Shown here one piece after another: positions 18,372-28,656 of a DNA stretch of 64,000 nt. The position numbers were made by a program, and so were the translations under genes. Below the pieces are notes generated by a model, which had not been told where the DNA came from, ran no database searches, and saw only the letters and a program-made list of their open reading frames with translations. Within the stretch, counting starts at the first letter, position 1. Each line of letters begins with the position of its first letter. The stretch comes from Flavobacterium johnsoniae (GTDB lineage: Bacteria; Bacteroidota; Bacteroidia; Flavobacteriales; Flavobacteriaceae), in contig NZ_CP103794.1 of NCBI RefSeq assembly GCF_030388325.1, forward strand, positions 2,294,001 to 2,358,000. Reading direction: 5' to 3'.

Positions 18372-18408
18372 GCAAGATAGGCGGTTGTTAAACAACCGTT
18401 CATCTTGC
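18372..18408. other. Candidate oriT palindrome
   Basis: cggttgtt (18382-18389) and aacaaccg (18391-18398) pair perfectly around one base. They are nested in an outer pair, gcaagat (18372-18378) and atcttgc (18402-18408). The position just upstream of mobC fits an origin of transfer. A second inverted repeat follows at 18481-18509 (14-base arms, one mismatch). A third pair, attggaca/tgtccaat, brackets about 18575-18675. The nick site cannot be assigned. Confidence 0.5.
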
Positions 18409-18799
18409 TGATTGCAGGAACGTGGTAATCTTTGGAGATTTTTTAAAAGCCAGCAACTAATTTAATGAGAATCTTCGAAATCATGATAAGTAAAATTTAC
18501 CTATCATGACTACAGACAGTTAGAATGAATAAATACTTAAAAAAGAAAAAGGAAAAAAAGAAAGCAGTCTGTAATTGGACAATCAGACAGTTGAAGTGCT
18601 ATAAGTCCCGAAGGGTGGCTTTTTGGAGGAACGAGAAAAAGTCATTATGCGTACTTCTCTGACTGTGTCCAATATTTTGCTTTAATTTTTTTCTGATTTA
18701 GATTTTTATCGTTAAAAAAATGATTAAAGATTCATTTTATTAAATGATTGGTTATCATTTCAAAACTTTAACTAAAAAAGCCTGTTTTAGAAAAATCTT

Positions 18800-19161
18800 G
18801 GCCTGTTTTAGATAACAAGTAACTAAAAAGCGTAGTATAATTTTGTGTATTAAAATAACAATTTTATAAAGTGACAATAAGCTCTTTAATATCAGTGTTT
18901 TATGTGCAACGAACAAATAAGTAAGAAAATTTTTTCATTGTAAGTGAAAATGGCACGTTTTTGAAAACTTTTGGCTCGATTTTGATAACAAGCGTTCAAA
19001 TCAACAGCAGTAAATTTGTATCAACAGAATTCTTAAATGCTTAAACGAGGCAAATTTAGTGACAATGTATTAATAGTATACTATATGAATAATTAATGCA
19101 TGAAAGTATTTTTTAAGGTGAAATTGGCTTGATTTTGATATATTTTGGCTTGATTTTGATA
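18800..19161. repeat. Iteron-like direct repeats
   Basis: Four copies of a motif close to GGCyyGwTTTwGATA occur in one orientation at 18800-18820, 18973-18993, 19126-19140 and 19147-19161; the last two are 21 bases apart. A partial copy starts at about 18779. The first two extend to GATAACAAGy. They fill the otherwise gene-free stretch 18301-19346. They could be protein-binding sites for replication, transfer control or transcription of the following genes. Confidence 0.45.
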
Positions 19162-19346
19162 TGTCTTTGTAAGTCAAGCTATTGTAATTTTGGAATATGC
19201 TATTATCTGGAAATTACTTGAGTTTAATAAATAATCAAATTTTTGACAAACGATTCCAATTTGTTTGCTATGTGAATGATTGAGAATAATGTAAAAATCT
19301 AAATAAGCAGGCATGATTAAATCATTAATGAAAAGAATAGAAAATC

Positions 19347-20867
19347 ATGAGAAATAATGTAATAATTAAAAGTATGGTTCTCGAGATTATTTGTCTACTG
19401 CATGTAGTTCTGTTCGTATATGCAGCAATAAGCAAATTGTTGGATTTTGAAAATTTTAGAGTGCAATTGGGACAATCCCCTTTATTAAGTGCTTTTGCTG
19501 GATCAGTTGCGTGGATTGTACCAATACTCGAATTACTTATTGCTTTATTTATTACTATCAAAAGATGGAAATTGATCAGTCTTTTTGCGGCTTTTAATTT
19601 GATGGTCATGTTTACATCGTACATCTATATTATATTAAATTATAGTTCTTTTATTCCTTGTTCATGTGGAGGTATCTTAGAAAAAATGGGATGGAAGGAA
19701 CATTTCTTTTTTAATTTGGTTTTCATAATGCTGGCAGCAGCGGGTATCCTGATATCGGCCGGTAGGGTGTCTCAGACATCTTTTATTTCAAAACCCGCTG
19801 TTCTTGCCAGTTCTTTCGTCCTTTCGATTTTTTTTAGTGTTGGTCTAGTGACTATTTTATTTATTTCATCTGAAAATATAATACATCATCGGAATAATTT
19901 TGTACGCCGTTTTCCTCATCATCAGGCCGTAAAAAGGAGTGAAGTTGATCTTCTTTATAATTCGTATTATTTTGCTGGAGTAGCAAATGGAAATTTATAT
20001 TTAGGAAATAATACTGCTCCGTTACATCTAGTGTCATTCGATAGTGTTTTGCAAAAGAAAACATCATTAAAAATAGAATTGGATAAGAGTGATTTTAAAT
20101 TTAAAGCTGTCAAAATTAATATTTCAGCACCTTACTTTTTTGTTGCGGATGGAAATGTCCCTTGTTTGTTTAGAGGAAAAATCTCAGATTGGAAAGCATC
20201 ATTATTTATGAATCAAAAAGCATTTTTTTCACTAATTACATCAATCGATTCTCTGAATGTTGCCTTTCGAGGGCAGGCGGTAAAGAATAATGAAAATATA
20301 ATTGGGTCCATCTTTCTGGGAAAGAATCAAAAAGTAAAATTAAATCCAAAACTGTTAAAAAAACAAATTGATGGAATTTTTGATACAGACGGCATGCTGC
20401 ATTACAGTCCGAAGATAAAACGTATCGTTTATGTGTATTTATATCGAAATGAATTTGTCGTAGCTAATGATTCTCTTGATTTAAAATATATAGGAAAAAC
20501 TATAGATACTACAAGCCAAGCACAAATTAAAATTTCCAACATTACAAGCAGGAATCAAAAGAAAATGTCGGCACCGCCGATTATCGTTAACAAAGCCAGT
20601 ACAGTATGTAAAAATCTTCTTTTTATTTACTCACCAGTTCATGGATTATATGAGTCGAAAGATTTATGGAACCAGGCAAGTACTGTTGATGTTTATGATT
20701 TGAATGATGCTTCTTATGTTTCGAGCTTTTATGTTTATAATATGGGAGATCAAAAAATAAGAAATATAATTGTTAATGAGAATTACCTCTATGCCCTTAT
20801 TGGTAATTATATAGTTTGTTATCAACTTAGTAATTCACTCTTACAGCATTACAAAAGTGAATTATGA
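19347..20867 (+). CDS. MauE/DoxX-like membrane protein with large C-terminal domain
   Basis: The first 150 residues hold four membrane helices in the MauE/DoxX pattern (LLHVVLFVYAAISKLLDFENF, WIVPILELLIALFI and following), with a Cys-Ser-Cys pair (IPCSCGG) between helices three and four. A fifth helix at about 150-175 leads to a 330-residue exported region rich in beta strands, possibly a propeller. MauE-type proteins are tied to disulfide formation in methylamine dehydrogenase maturation. The next gene encodes a small exported peptide with four cysteines, so this protein may oxidise or anchor it. The domain call for the N-terminus is good; the role is inference. Confidence 0.75.
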   Translation: MRNNVIIKSMVLEIICLLHVVLFVYAAISKLLDFENFRVQLGQSPLLSAFAGSVAWIVPILELLIALFITIKRWKLISLFAAFNLMVMFTSYIYIILNYSSFIPCSCGGILEKMGWKEHFFFNLVFIMLAAAGILISAGRVSQTSFISKPAVLASSFVLSIFFSVGLVTILFISSENIIHHRNNFVRRFPHHQAVKRSEVDLLYNSYYFAGVANGNLYLGNNTAPLHLVSFDSVLQKKTSLKIELDKSDFKFKAVKINISAPYFFVADGNVPCLFRGKISDWKASLFMNQKAFFSLITSIDSLNVAFRGQAVKNNENIIGSIFLGKNQKVKLNPKLLKKQIDGIFDTDGMLHYSPKIKRIVYVYLYRNEFVVANDSLDLKYIGKTIDTTSQAQIKISNITSRNQKKMSAPPIIVNKASTVCKNLLFIYSPVHGLYESKDLWNQASTVDVYDLNDASYVSSFYVYNMGDQKIRNIIVNENYLYALIGNYIVCYQLSNSLLQHYKSEL

Positions 20868-20954
20868 TTATAATATACTTAGCGCTCAGTATCAGGAATG
20901 TAATCGAACACCTGTAAAAAAAGTAGATATTTTTTTAATTTAATTTTTATTATC

Positions 20955-21224
20955 ATGAAAACATTAAATGTGAAAAAGCTTTTGCCTGTGGCAGTGTTTG
21001 CCCTTGCAATTGCAGGTGCTTTTGCCTCAAGTCCAAATGGCAAAGCAACTAATGTAAGTGCGCCTGAACAAGGATACATCAATAATCCGAATCCATGTTC
21101 TGAATCAATTGATTGTAACAATCAAGGGAGTGAAATTTGTACCATTGAGGACACAAATCAACAAGTTTTTGGTTTGAATGCCAGTGGTACTACTTGTAAC
21201 AAAGTCTTATACAAATTAAACTAA
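20955..21224 (+). CDS. Exported four-cysteine peptide, DUF6520-like
   Basis: An 89-residue precursor. A basic N-terminus and hydrophobic core (LLPVAVFALAIAGAFA) form a signal peptide, with cleavage likely after AFA near residue 24. The mature part of about 65 residues has four cysteines and is rich in Asn, Ser and Thr. It resembles the DUF6520 family of Bacteroidota. The gene starts 87 bases after the MauE-like gene and ends at a strong terminator. Four cysteines beside a MauE-like protein suggest two disulfide bonds. The function of the family is not known to me. Confidence 0.75.
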   Translation: MKTLNVKKLLPVAVFALAIAGAFASSPNGKATNVSAPEQGYINNPNPCSESIDCNNQGSEICTIEDTNQQVFGLNASGTTCNKVLYKLN

Positions 21225-21261
21225 TCTTTAAAGGGCTTGACTAGAATGTTAGGTTCATTTA

Positions 21262-21300
21262 CAATGCAGTTCTATTTTTATAAAGAACTGCATTGCTTTT
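21262..21300. terminator. Bidirectional terminator between convergent genes
   Basis: caatgcagttct (21262-21273) and agaactgcattg (21284-21295) pair perfectly over 12 bases, followed by cttttat on the plus strand. It lies between the DUF6520-like gene and the convergent S9 peptidase gene, and overlaps the very end of the latter. Confidence 0.85.
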
Positions 21301-23926
21301 ATTTATAAATAACCCAAGAGGGAAGGCTTTTATTCTGCAGATGATAATCGAACCACTGTTTAATATGATTGCTGAGATCTTCCTGATCCTTTGGATTCAT
21401 TATAACATGCTTTTCCTGAGGATACACTAATAAAATATGCTCTTTTTGCAGTCTTCGCAATGCTAAGTAAAATTCTATGCTTTGATACCAATGCACTTGC
21501 CGATCCTGCTTGCCTGTCCAGGAGAGTAATGGAGTTTGAATGTTTTTTACAAATTCCAATGGAGAGTTGCGGCTGTATGCCTGTCTATCTTCAAAAAGTG
21601 ATTTTCCCATACGCCATTGCTGATTTTCAAAACGCCATATTTCTGGAGTACCAGTATTCCATCCCATTGTTAAATACCAGCTTGTTAAATCTGCTACACC
21701 TGCACCAGAGACCGCAGCTGCAAATAAACTGGTTTGGGTAATTATAAAATTAGTTTCATAACCTCCAAAAGAGTGGCCTATCAAACCTATCTTATCTTTT
21801 TGAATAATACCTTTATCGATTACAGACTGAGTTGCTGAAAGAACACAATCTCCTGCAGAAATACCGGGATTGCCAATTTCGTATATAATATCAGGGCAAA
21901 AAACGAAATAACCTTGAGCGGTATAATTCGTTACGTTAAATCCTGTATCAGAATACAAAGTGGGATTAACATATTGATAAAATTCCTGAGATTTTAATTC
22001 ATAGATGCTGACTATTAAGGGATATTTCTTAGCGGGATTATAATTAGCAGGATAAAAAAGTGCGCCTGTTAAAGATGTTCCATTTTTGTTAGAATAATGA
22101 ATTTTTTCAGCCTTACCCCAATAAAAATCTTTCTGCTGTTTGTTGCTTTGAACAATTAACCTATTACTGCTTTTTTTATCTTTTTTAAACCAGAGCGAAG
22201 GAGCTTTTTCATAACTCTGCTGTTGAAAAATATAACTTTCTCCTTTTGAAGATTTCATCAGATAGCTATTTTTCATTTCATTAAAAACTAGAGGCTTTTC
22301 CGCATCGGTTTTATTCCAAATAAAATAGCCGCTTTTTTCATTGTTTTTTGCCTGAAGAATTAATGCATGGTCGAGATCAATTTCTACAGCATAGAAACCA
22401 TTGTAGTTTTCTGTTTTAAAATTTTCATGCTGCTGTTTTGCTATCCTGAATTGTATGTTTTTTTCTCTGCCGTGTGTTAATCTTTTAACTGTTCTGCCAT
22501 CGGGAGAAACTTCCCAGATGTCAAATTGATCATAAAGCAATAGTGAAGAGTCATTTTTTGTCCAGCCTAAAATCCCATATGCGGGAACTTCACCTGCTGA
22601 GTTATAATTTTGGTCAAAGAGAGGCTGGCTAATATTGGCTGAGCAGTTAAGGTGGATCTTTTTCAATATATCATATGCCCACCACTTCTGATCTTTAAAG
22701 TAGGTTATGAAATTACCTGTTGAAGATATAATTGTGTGATTTTTATTTCCAGAATGTTTAGTTAATATTCTGCTTGAATCCCCTGATATAAGATTGGTTA
22801 AGTTGAGGTCTATATCTCCCTGTTGTTTGTATTGGGGTTCATACTGCCACGGATTAAATGTGATAGCAAACTTTTGGTTCCCAGCTAGGATTACTTTTGG
22901 AAGTTGATTACTAGTTATTTGTTTAAATTTATTTTCATAAGGAAACCAAACACCCAGTTTGGCTACTTTATCCCATTGCCCAATTTCTTCTCGCTGCGAA
23001 TACAATAACTTATCGGAGGCATTCCATATTTGTACTTGTGTTGAATCAATTACGGAATAATTATACTCCCGTTTTTTTATTCCAAAGAAAACACGCTGTC
23101 CATCATCAGATATTGTCAATTTAGTCGTCACAGTAGGACTAATTATGAAATTATCTTTAAGGTTTAAAAGTTTTTCGGAATCGAATTCAAAAAGCTTTTT
23201 ATTTTTAAGGTTAAAGAAAAATAAATTGTTTTCATTGAGATTGCCTTTTTTTTGTAAAAAGGCAACGGCATTTCCGTTGTTTTGCCACGTTAAATTAAAA
23301 AATGAATTTTCGGATTTTTCAACAAGGATAGTCTTTTCGAGTTTGTCAGTTAAAGTTATAAATCCGATGCAATGCCCATCAGAAAACATAACAGCATTTT
23401 CTTGTGGAGCTATTTTATATTCGCGAACATTATCAATTTTCATTATCGTTAATCCTGAGGATTTTTTTATTTCCAGAGAAGGATCTCCTGCTTTGCTATA
23501 TGCAATAATGTATTTTTTATTTCTTGTGTATTTGTATTGGGTTATTCCAGCATAAGTATGCGATTTGCCAGTTTTTAAATTAAGTATTTGCAGTCCTGCT
23601 ATTGGCGAAATGCAGGCGAAGCTTTCTTCCCTATTGAAACTTCCATTAAATGCATTTGGAAAAACATACTGTATGTCCAGTTTTGTATTCTTAACAAAAA
23701 GAGTGTCTTTACCATTTGGATAAACAAGTTTGTAACTTATCCAGTTTCCATTTTCAGAAATATTTTCAGATTGCAGTGTATGCCACAGATGATAGTCGGA
23801 TTCCTGAAGCATCTTTTTTTGTTTTACCTGCCCCAATAAAGGGCAGGCTACTAAAACAAAAAATAAAAATGTAATACGGGATAAAAATGACTCAACCTGT
23901 ACTAGTCTTTTGTAATTGATTTTCAT
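21299..23926 (-). CDS. S9-family serine peptidase (prolyl oligopeptidase-like)
   Basis: An 875-residue exported peptidase with a signal peptide (ITFLFFVLVACPLLGQ). The first 600 residues form a WD/propeller-like filter; the C-terminal alpha/beta-hydrolase has GHSFGGYETNF (nucleophile Ser), WTGKQDRQVHW (Asp) and EKHVIM (His). It is the last gene of a leftward SusC-SusD-peptidase operon, 17 bases after susD. Peptide uptake by SusC/SusD followed by periplasmic cleavage is the natural reading. The opposite-facing exported peptide gene might encode a related substrate or signal, which is speculative. Confidence 0.9.
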   Translation of the reverse strand: MKINYKRLVQVESFLSRITFLFFVLVACPLLGQVKQKKMLQESDYHLWHTLQSENISENGNWISYKLVYPNGKDTLFVKNTKLDIQYVFPNAFNGSFNREESFACISPIAGLQILNLKTGKSHTYAGITQYKYTRNKKYIIAYSKAGDPSLEIKKSSGLTIMKIDNVREYKIAPQENAVMFSDGHCIGFITLTDKLEKTILVEKSENSFFNLTWQNNGNAVAFLQKKGNLNENNLFFFNLKNKKLFEFDSEKLLNLKDNFIISPTVTTKLTISDDGQRVFFGIKKREYNYSVIDSTQVQIWNASDKLLYSQREEIGQWDKVAKLGVWFPYENKFKQITSNQLPKVILAGNQKFAITFNPWQYEPQYKQQGDIDLNLTNLISGDSSRILTKHSGNKNHTIISSTGNFITYFKDQKWWAYDILKKIHLNCSANISQPLFDQNYNSAGEVPAYGILGWTKNDSSLLLYDQFDIWEVSPDGRTVKRLTHGREKNIQFRIAKQQHENFKTENYNGFYAVEIDLDHALILQAKNNEKSGYFIWNKTDAEKPLVFNEMKNSYLMKSSKGESYIFQQQSYEKAPSLWFKKDKKSSNRLIVQSNKQQKDFYWGKAEKIHYSNKNGTSLTGALFYPANYNPAKKYPLIVSIYELKSQEFYQYVNPTLYSDTGFNVTNYTAQGYFVFCPDIIYEIGNPGISAGDCVLSATQSVIDKGIIQKDKIGLIGHSFGGYETNFIITQTSLFAAAVSGAGVADLTSWYLTMGWNTGTPEIWRFENQQWRMGKSLFEDRQAYSRNSPLEFVKNIQTPLLSWTGKQDRQVHWYQSIEFYLALRRLQKEHILLVYPQEKHVIMNPKDQEDLSNHIKQWFDYHLQNKSLPSWVIYK

Positions 23927-23943
23927 TGGATGTGTAAATGTTT

Positions 23944-25374
23944 TTAATATCCGTCATTTTGAGGAAGCAGATTTGGATTTACCCTCAACTCAGAATCAGG
24001 GATTGGAAAGAATCTATCAGTAGTATTCCATCCAGGTTTTGTTCCAGAGAGAACATTATCCAGATTTGCTGTTCTTTTAAGATCGAAAAATCGATGCCCG
24101 AGCTCAGTAAATAACTCAAGCTTTCTTTCCTCTAGAATAGCCTGCAGTAGATTTTCAGTTGCCGTTGCAGTTGTGTTTTGAAGCCCCGCACGATTTCTAA
24201 TCTTATTTAAATCTTCTTTAGCTTCTTCCAGTTTATTGAGATGTACTCTTGCTTCCGCACGAATGAGATACTGTTCTTCTAAACGCATTACAATTGAATA
24301 TTCAACCGATGTTCCCGTTGGACTTTTTTGTTTGTATTTATTAGCGTGATACCAAGTTGAGGTTCCGTTGGTGACTGATTTTATCCAATGGGTTTTTCTT
24401 AAATCATCAGAACTAAAGGCTGTAAATAGTTCATTATTTAAAGCAACAAGTGGCGGCGGTCCACTGGTAAATACAAAAAGATTTCCTTCATCTGTATTTT
24501 TACCAGCTGTTGAGGGCATCAGCTGCCAAATGGTTGAGGTGCTTTCTTTTAGAAATACTTTATCAATATTGTTTTCCCAGGGGTATAGATTCGTGTTATT
24601 AATTAGCAGAGAAGCGGTTTGTTCGGCCAATTCCCATCGATTATCGTACAAATATACTCTTGCTAACAACGCTTGTGCTGCTGATTTATTTGGACGAACA
24701 CGACCCGAAGTAATATAATTAGACGGTAATAGCGATATTGCTTTTTGTAAATCATTTATGACCTCAGAATATATCTCAGAGACGGGTTTCTTAGAAACAA
24801 CAGCATTTATTTGGTAATAAGTGGTTGTAATGTACGGTATATTCCCATAAATATTAGCAAGATAAAAATGAAGTAGTGCTCTGATAAAAAGAGCTTCTCC
24901 TAGTAGCTGGTTTTTATCTGATTCAATAAGTTTTGTATTATTAGATACTCCTTCAATTACAGCATTTGCAGCATATATTTGTTTGTATGTATTATTCCAC
25001 CATCCTGCGACAGTAGTATTTGATGCTATGATAGTATTATTATAGAAATCTTTAGCAGCATTACTGTCTGTTCCATAAAACGTTAACTCATCCGAGTAGT
25101 TTCCTAAAAGATTAGAAATTCCTGTCGGTTTTCCTGTAATTAATCCGTTGTCTCTTATCTGGGCGTAAACATTTACCAAAGCAGCATTGGCAGTATTTTT
25201 ATTTTCGAATACTGTATTTCCTGTTAATTGAGAAGTGGGAAGATCTACATCCACAAAACTGTCACAGGAATAGAGCAAAGAGCAAAATATAGGTATGCAG
25301 GCGAAATAAATTGATAATTTTATTTTATTACCATTAAAGAAAATAAGCTGTCTTAGTTGTATATAATTTTTCAT
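23944..25374 (-). CDS. SusD/RagB-like outer-membrane lipoprotein
   Basis: This 476-residue lipoprotein has a lipobox (SLLYSC, Cys near residue 37) and SusD hallmarks: a TPR-like helical core (GEALFIRALLHFYLANIYG), AQALLARVYLYDNRWELA, and the C-terminal RAEARVHLNKLEEAKEDLN followed by EERKLELFTELGHRFFDLKR. It is the lid that binds ligand over the SusC channel. It lies 12 bases after susC, an obligate pairing. The downstream peptidase suggests peptide or protein ligands; no glycan enzymes are nearby. Confidence 0.95.
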   Translation of the reverse strand: MKNYIQLRQLIFFNGNKIKLSIYFACIPIFCSLLYSCDSFVDVDLPTSQLTGNTVFENKNTANAALVNVYAQIRDNGLITGKPTGISNLLGNYSDELTFYGTDSNAAKDFYNNTIIASNTTVAGWWNNTYKQIYAANAVIEGVSNNTKLIESDKNQLLGEALFIRALLHFYLANIYGNIPYITTTYYQINAVVSKKPVSEIYSEVINDLQKAISLLPSNYITSGRVRPNKSAAQALLARVYLYDNRWELAEQTASLLINNTNLYPWENNIDKVFLKESTSTIWQLMPSTAGKNTDEGNLFVFTSGPPPLVALNNELFTAFSSDDLRKTHWIKSVTNGTSTWYHANKYKQKSPTGTSVEYSIVMRLEEQYLIRAEARVHLNKLEEAKEDLNKIRNRAGLQNTTATATENLLQAILEERKLELFTELGHRFFDLKRTANLDNVLSGTKPGWNTTDRFFPIPDSELRVNPNLLPQNDGY

Positions 25375-25386
25375 AATCGTTTCGTT

Positions 25387-28300
25387 TTAGAAAATAAGCT
25401 GTAATCCTAATGCATATATTTTAAGAGGAGGTAAAAATCCAGATACTATAAACTCAGGATCAGCTCCTTTATAAGAGGTGAAGGTTAATATATTCTGGCC
25501 TTGAAGAGAAATACGGCATTTTAAATTTTTTAGACTGTTTTCAGGTAGATTATAGGATATTGAAATGTTTTTAAGCCTAAGATATGAAGCGTCAGTTATA
25601 GCGGCATTACTGTTAGTGTATAAGTTGTTTGCTGTTGTTACCAGCGAATTTGTTCCTGAACTGTACATTTGATAAGGTCCAGTATCTCCAGAATTCTGCC
25701 AACGATTTAATACTTCTTCAGTTTTATTAGACATACCGCCAGGCATGCCTAACATGCTTATTGAATTCCAGTTTTCTTGTTTAACGTATTGAAATAGAAA
25801 ATCAAGCTGCCATCTTTTTAAGTTGAATTGATTTTGCAGACCGCCATAATATTTTGGACTGAAGTCTTTAACCGTTTGTCTATCATCAGGGGATGAAATT
25901 TTTCCGTCTTTATTGACATCCTCAAATTGATAAATTCCCGTTTGAGTATTGAGGCCAATGTAATTGTAAACCTTTTGAATATTGATGGATTTTCCAATTA
26001 CATACTGATTAACATAGGTAGAGTTTTCTAATTGAGGGAACGCTATTAAATTATTTTTGGGAACGGTTAAATTAAGATTTGTTGTCCATTTGAAATTTTG
26101 TTTCTCAAAATTAACTGTTCTAATAGTCAGTTCAAATCCTGTATTTTCAACCGTCGCATTTAGGTTTGCTAATATTGAATTGAATCCTGTAGTTCCGGGC
26201 AGCGGAACTCCAACTAATTGGTTGGATGAACGATTGCGGTAATAGGCAGTCGTTAAAAAAATGCGATCTTGAATAAAACCTAGGTCTAAAGCTATTTCCA
26301 TTTTTTTGTTGGTTTCCCATCCAAAATTTGGATTATATAAGCGATTGGGCTGCAGACCGACTGTTCCTTGATAATTATTGCCTGCAGAACTATAGGTGTC
26401 TAAGAAGTTATAGTCTCCGATTTGGTCATTGCCAGTAGTTCCGTAACTTGCTCTCAATTTTCCAAAGCTTAAGATTTTATTTTCTAGCAATGGTTCTTTT
26501 GAAAATAACCAAGCTGCTCCAATGGCACCAAAATTGGCAAATTGATTGCCCGGACCAAAGCGGCTTGAGCCATCTCTTCTTCCTGTAAGATTAACAATAT
26601 AACGATCTTTCCAATTAAAGTTTGCCCTGCCGAAAAATGCTTGATATTTATATTGTGTCTGCTGATTTGTAAATACATAAAGATATATGGCTGAAGCAAG
26701 GTCATAAATTAAGCTGTTGCTTGCAAAACCATCTGCTTCTTGTACAAGGTGTGCCGTTTTTTGCTGTTGAAAAGTAGCACCAGCCAAAAGTTCTATTTTA
26801 CCATGCCCAATTTTTTTATTCCAGTTCAATTGGGGTTCGATAATCCACGATTCTCTGTTGCTGTTATTGACAAATAATGATGAAGATTCGCTTCCCAGAC
26901 CAAGTGAGGGATTATATATCGTTGATGGTGAAGTTCTGATTTCATCATAACGGAGATCACTAAATCCTACGCTTGTTTTAATTTCCAGCTCTGGGATTAT
27001 CTGGTATGATAAAATTGCATTTGCAATAAGATTAGCTGTATTGGCTTTGTATACCGCTTCAAGACTACGTAAGGGATTATTAAACGTTCCGTTCTCCCAG
27101 TTTAGATTTCCAGAAGTATCATAGAGGGCGGGAGCATTTGGAGGCAGCGATCTTGCTTCTCTTGTAAAATCAGTCGCAGGTAAATTGTTATTTTGTGAAG
27201 AATATGAGGAAGACAAATTTATCTTAAACTTATTATCTGCTGATTGATGATTTAGATTAAAGTTTGCTCCGCCTCTTTTATACTTATAATCACCAGGGAA
27301 AACGGTAGTTTCATTATGGTAATTACCACTAAGAAGAAATTGCGTCTGAGCAGATCCGCTATTTATTGATATTTGACCATCATTTATTTGAGCCGTGCCT
27401 CCAATAAGTTCTTTCTGCCAGTCAGTATAGCGACTTTGATCCCAAGTGTCGTTTACATCATAGGCAGCTGCTGGATATTTTATAATTCCATCATTTGCAA
27501 ATGCTTCTTTTCGCATTTCCAAGTATTGATCCGTATGCATTAAATTCATGTAGCGAGTTACATTTCCTACGGCTGTGTTTGTATTGATTGTGAATCTGGT
27601 TTTTCCTTCCTTGCCCTTTTTTGTATTTATTAATATAACTCCATTAGCACCACGGGATCCGTAAATTGCAGTTGCATCTGCATCTTTTAGAACTTCAATG
27701 CTTTCTATGTCTGAAGGATTAATTGAACTTAGGGGACTCACATTAGAACTTGGAATAATAATCGACGAGATATTATTATTGGATATAGAATTTGACGCAT
27801 AAGGAACTCCGTCGATTATGTAAAGAGGCTGGTTTCCATCAGCACGTAAACTATTAGTTCCTCTTATCTGCACATCAAATCCACCTCCTGGTATTCCTGT
27901 GGTTTGGGTAATTGTAACTCCTGTCATGCGGCCTTGCATTGCAGAAAGTATGTTAGTAACAGGCTGTTTATCGATGTCCTTTGCGGTGATTTTTGCTATA
28001 CTGCCAGTACGTTCGCTTTCTTTCACAGAATAATAGCCAGCATTGATTTTTACTTCCTGTAACGTAGTGGTGTCGTATTGGAGTTTGATATCAATTTTGG
28101 TACGTCCCTGAATAGGAATAAGTGCCTTCTTAAATCCAATAAAGGAAACAACTAGCGTATCATTTGATGATACAACAAGTGAATATTGACCGTTAAAGTC
28201 GGTAATGCAGACATTGTTTATTTTGTTTTTTATAGTTACTGTAACTCCAGGAAGTGGAGAAGTCCCGTCAGTTACAATACCTTCAACAGTATGTTGGTGT

Positions 28301-28422
28301 AAAAATGACGTGTGCGAATGCTCTAAAATTTTAGCGAATGACGATGAAAAAGATAGCAAAATGCCAGTGAAGATTAGGCAATAGAGAGCTCTTCCATCCT
28401 TGTAAAATGAAAAATAATTCAT
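25387..28422 (-). CDS. SusC/RagA TonB-dependent transporter
   Basis: A 1011-residue outer-membrane receptor. After the signal region come the carboxypeptidase-D-like domain (VEGIVTDGTSPLPGVTVTIK), the plug with the SusC signature (MQGRMTGVTITQTTGIPGG, then PLYIIDGVPYA and IESIEVLKDADATAIYGSRG), and a beta-barrel ending in GLQLIF. It imports a large ligand with TonB energy. No sigma/anti-sigma pair is adjacent, so control is unlike that of many glycan loci. The 495-base leader region upstream holds several hairpins. Confidence 0.96.
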   Translation of the reverse strand: MNYFSFYKDGRALYCLIFTGILLSFSSSFAKILEHSHTSFLHQHTVEGIVTDGTSPLPGVTVTIKNKINNVCITDFNGQYSLVVSSNDTLVVSFIGFKKALIPIQGRTKIDIKLQYDTTTLQEVKINAGYYSVKESERTGSIAKITAKDIDKQPVTNILSAMQGRMTGVTITQTTGIPGGGFDVQIRGTNSLRADGNQPLYIIDGVPYASNSISNNNISSIIIPSSNVSPLSSINPSDIESIEVLKDADATAIYGSRGANGVILINTKKGKEGKTRFTINTNTAVGNVTRYMNLMHTDQYLEMRKEAFANDGIIKYPAAAYDVNDTWDQSRYTDWQKELIGGTAQINDGQISINSGSAQTQFLLSGNYHNETTVFPGDYKYKRGGANFNLNHQSADNKFKINLSSSYSSQNNNLPATDFTREARSLPPNAPALYDTSGNLNWENGTFNNPLRSLEAVYKANTANLIANAILSYQIIPELEIKTSVGFSDLRYDEIRTSPSTIYNPSLGLGSESSSLFVNNSNRESWIIEPQLNWNKKIGHGKIELLAGATFQQQKTAHLVQEADGFASNSLIYDLASAIYLYVFTNQQTQYKYQAFFGRANFNWKDRYIVNLTGRRDGSSRFGPGNQFANFGAIGAAWLFSKEPLLENKILSFGKLRASYGTTGNDQIGDYNFLDTYSSAGNNYQGTVGLQPNRLYNPNFGWETNKKMEIALDLGFIQDRIFLTTAYYRNRSSNQLVGVPLPGTTGFNSILANLNATVENTGFELTIRTVNFEKQNFKWTTNLNLTVPKNNLIAFPQLENSTYVNQYVIGKSINIQKVYNYIGLNTQTGIYQFEDVNKDGKISSPDDRQTVKDFSPKYYGGLQNQFNLKRWQLDFLFQYVKQENWNSISMLGMPGGMSNKTEEVLNRWQNSGDTGPYQMYSSGTNSLVTTANNLYTNSNAAITDASYLRLKNISISYNLPENSLKNLKCRISLQGQNILTFTSYKGADPEFIVSGFLPPLKIYALGLQLIF

Positions 28423-28465
28423 AATATTGGGATTGGTTAGTTAAATGATATTTGATTAGCTTAAA

Positions 28466-28520
28466 GGCTCTCTATACTAGTTTGGCGACGAGGTAGAGAG
28501 TCTTTTTATCTTTTAAGATA
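28466..28520. promoter_or_regulatory. Hairpins in the susC leader
   Basis: An imperfect stem pairs ggctctcta with tagagagtc around an 18-base loop. It is followed by t-run sequence and a second small palindrome (ttatcttttaagataa). On the plus strand this looks like an intrinsic terminator; on the minus strand it lies in the leader about 45-100 bases before the susC start and could affect its expression. Confidence 0.4.
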
Positions 28521-28656
28521 AAAAAATGGATACGTTTTTATTCATAAGTTTTAAATAGCAATAGTTATAGCATTGATAAAATGCGAAACGGCTCATTGCT
28601 AAGAATAAAATAAGAGAGTTGTAAGAATAAAAAAGGCATGGAACTCAGCTTATTGC

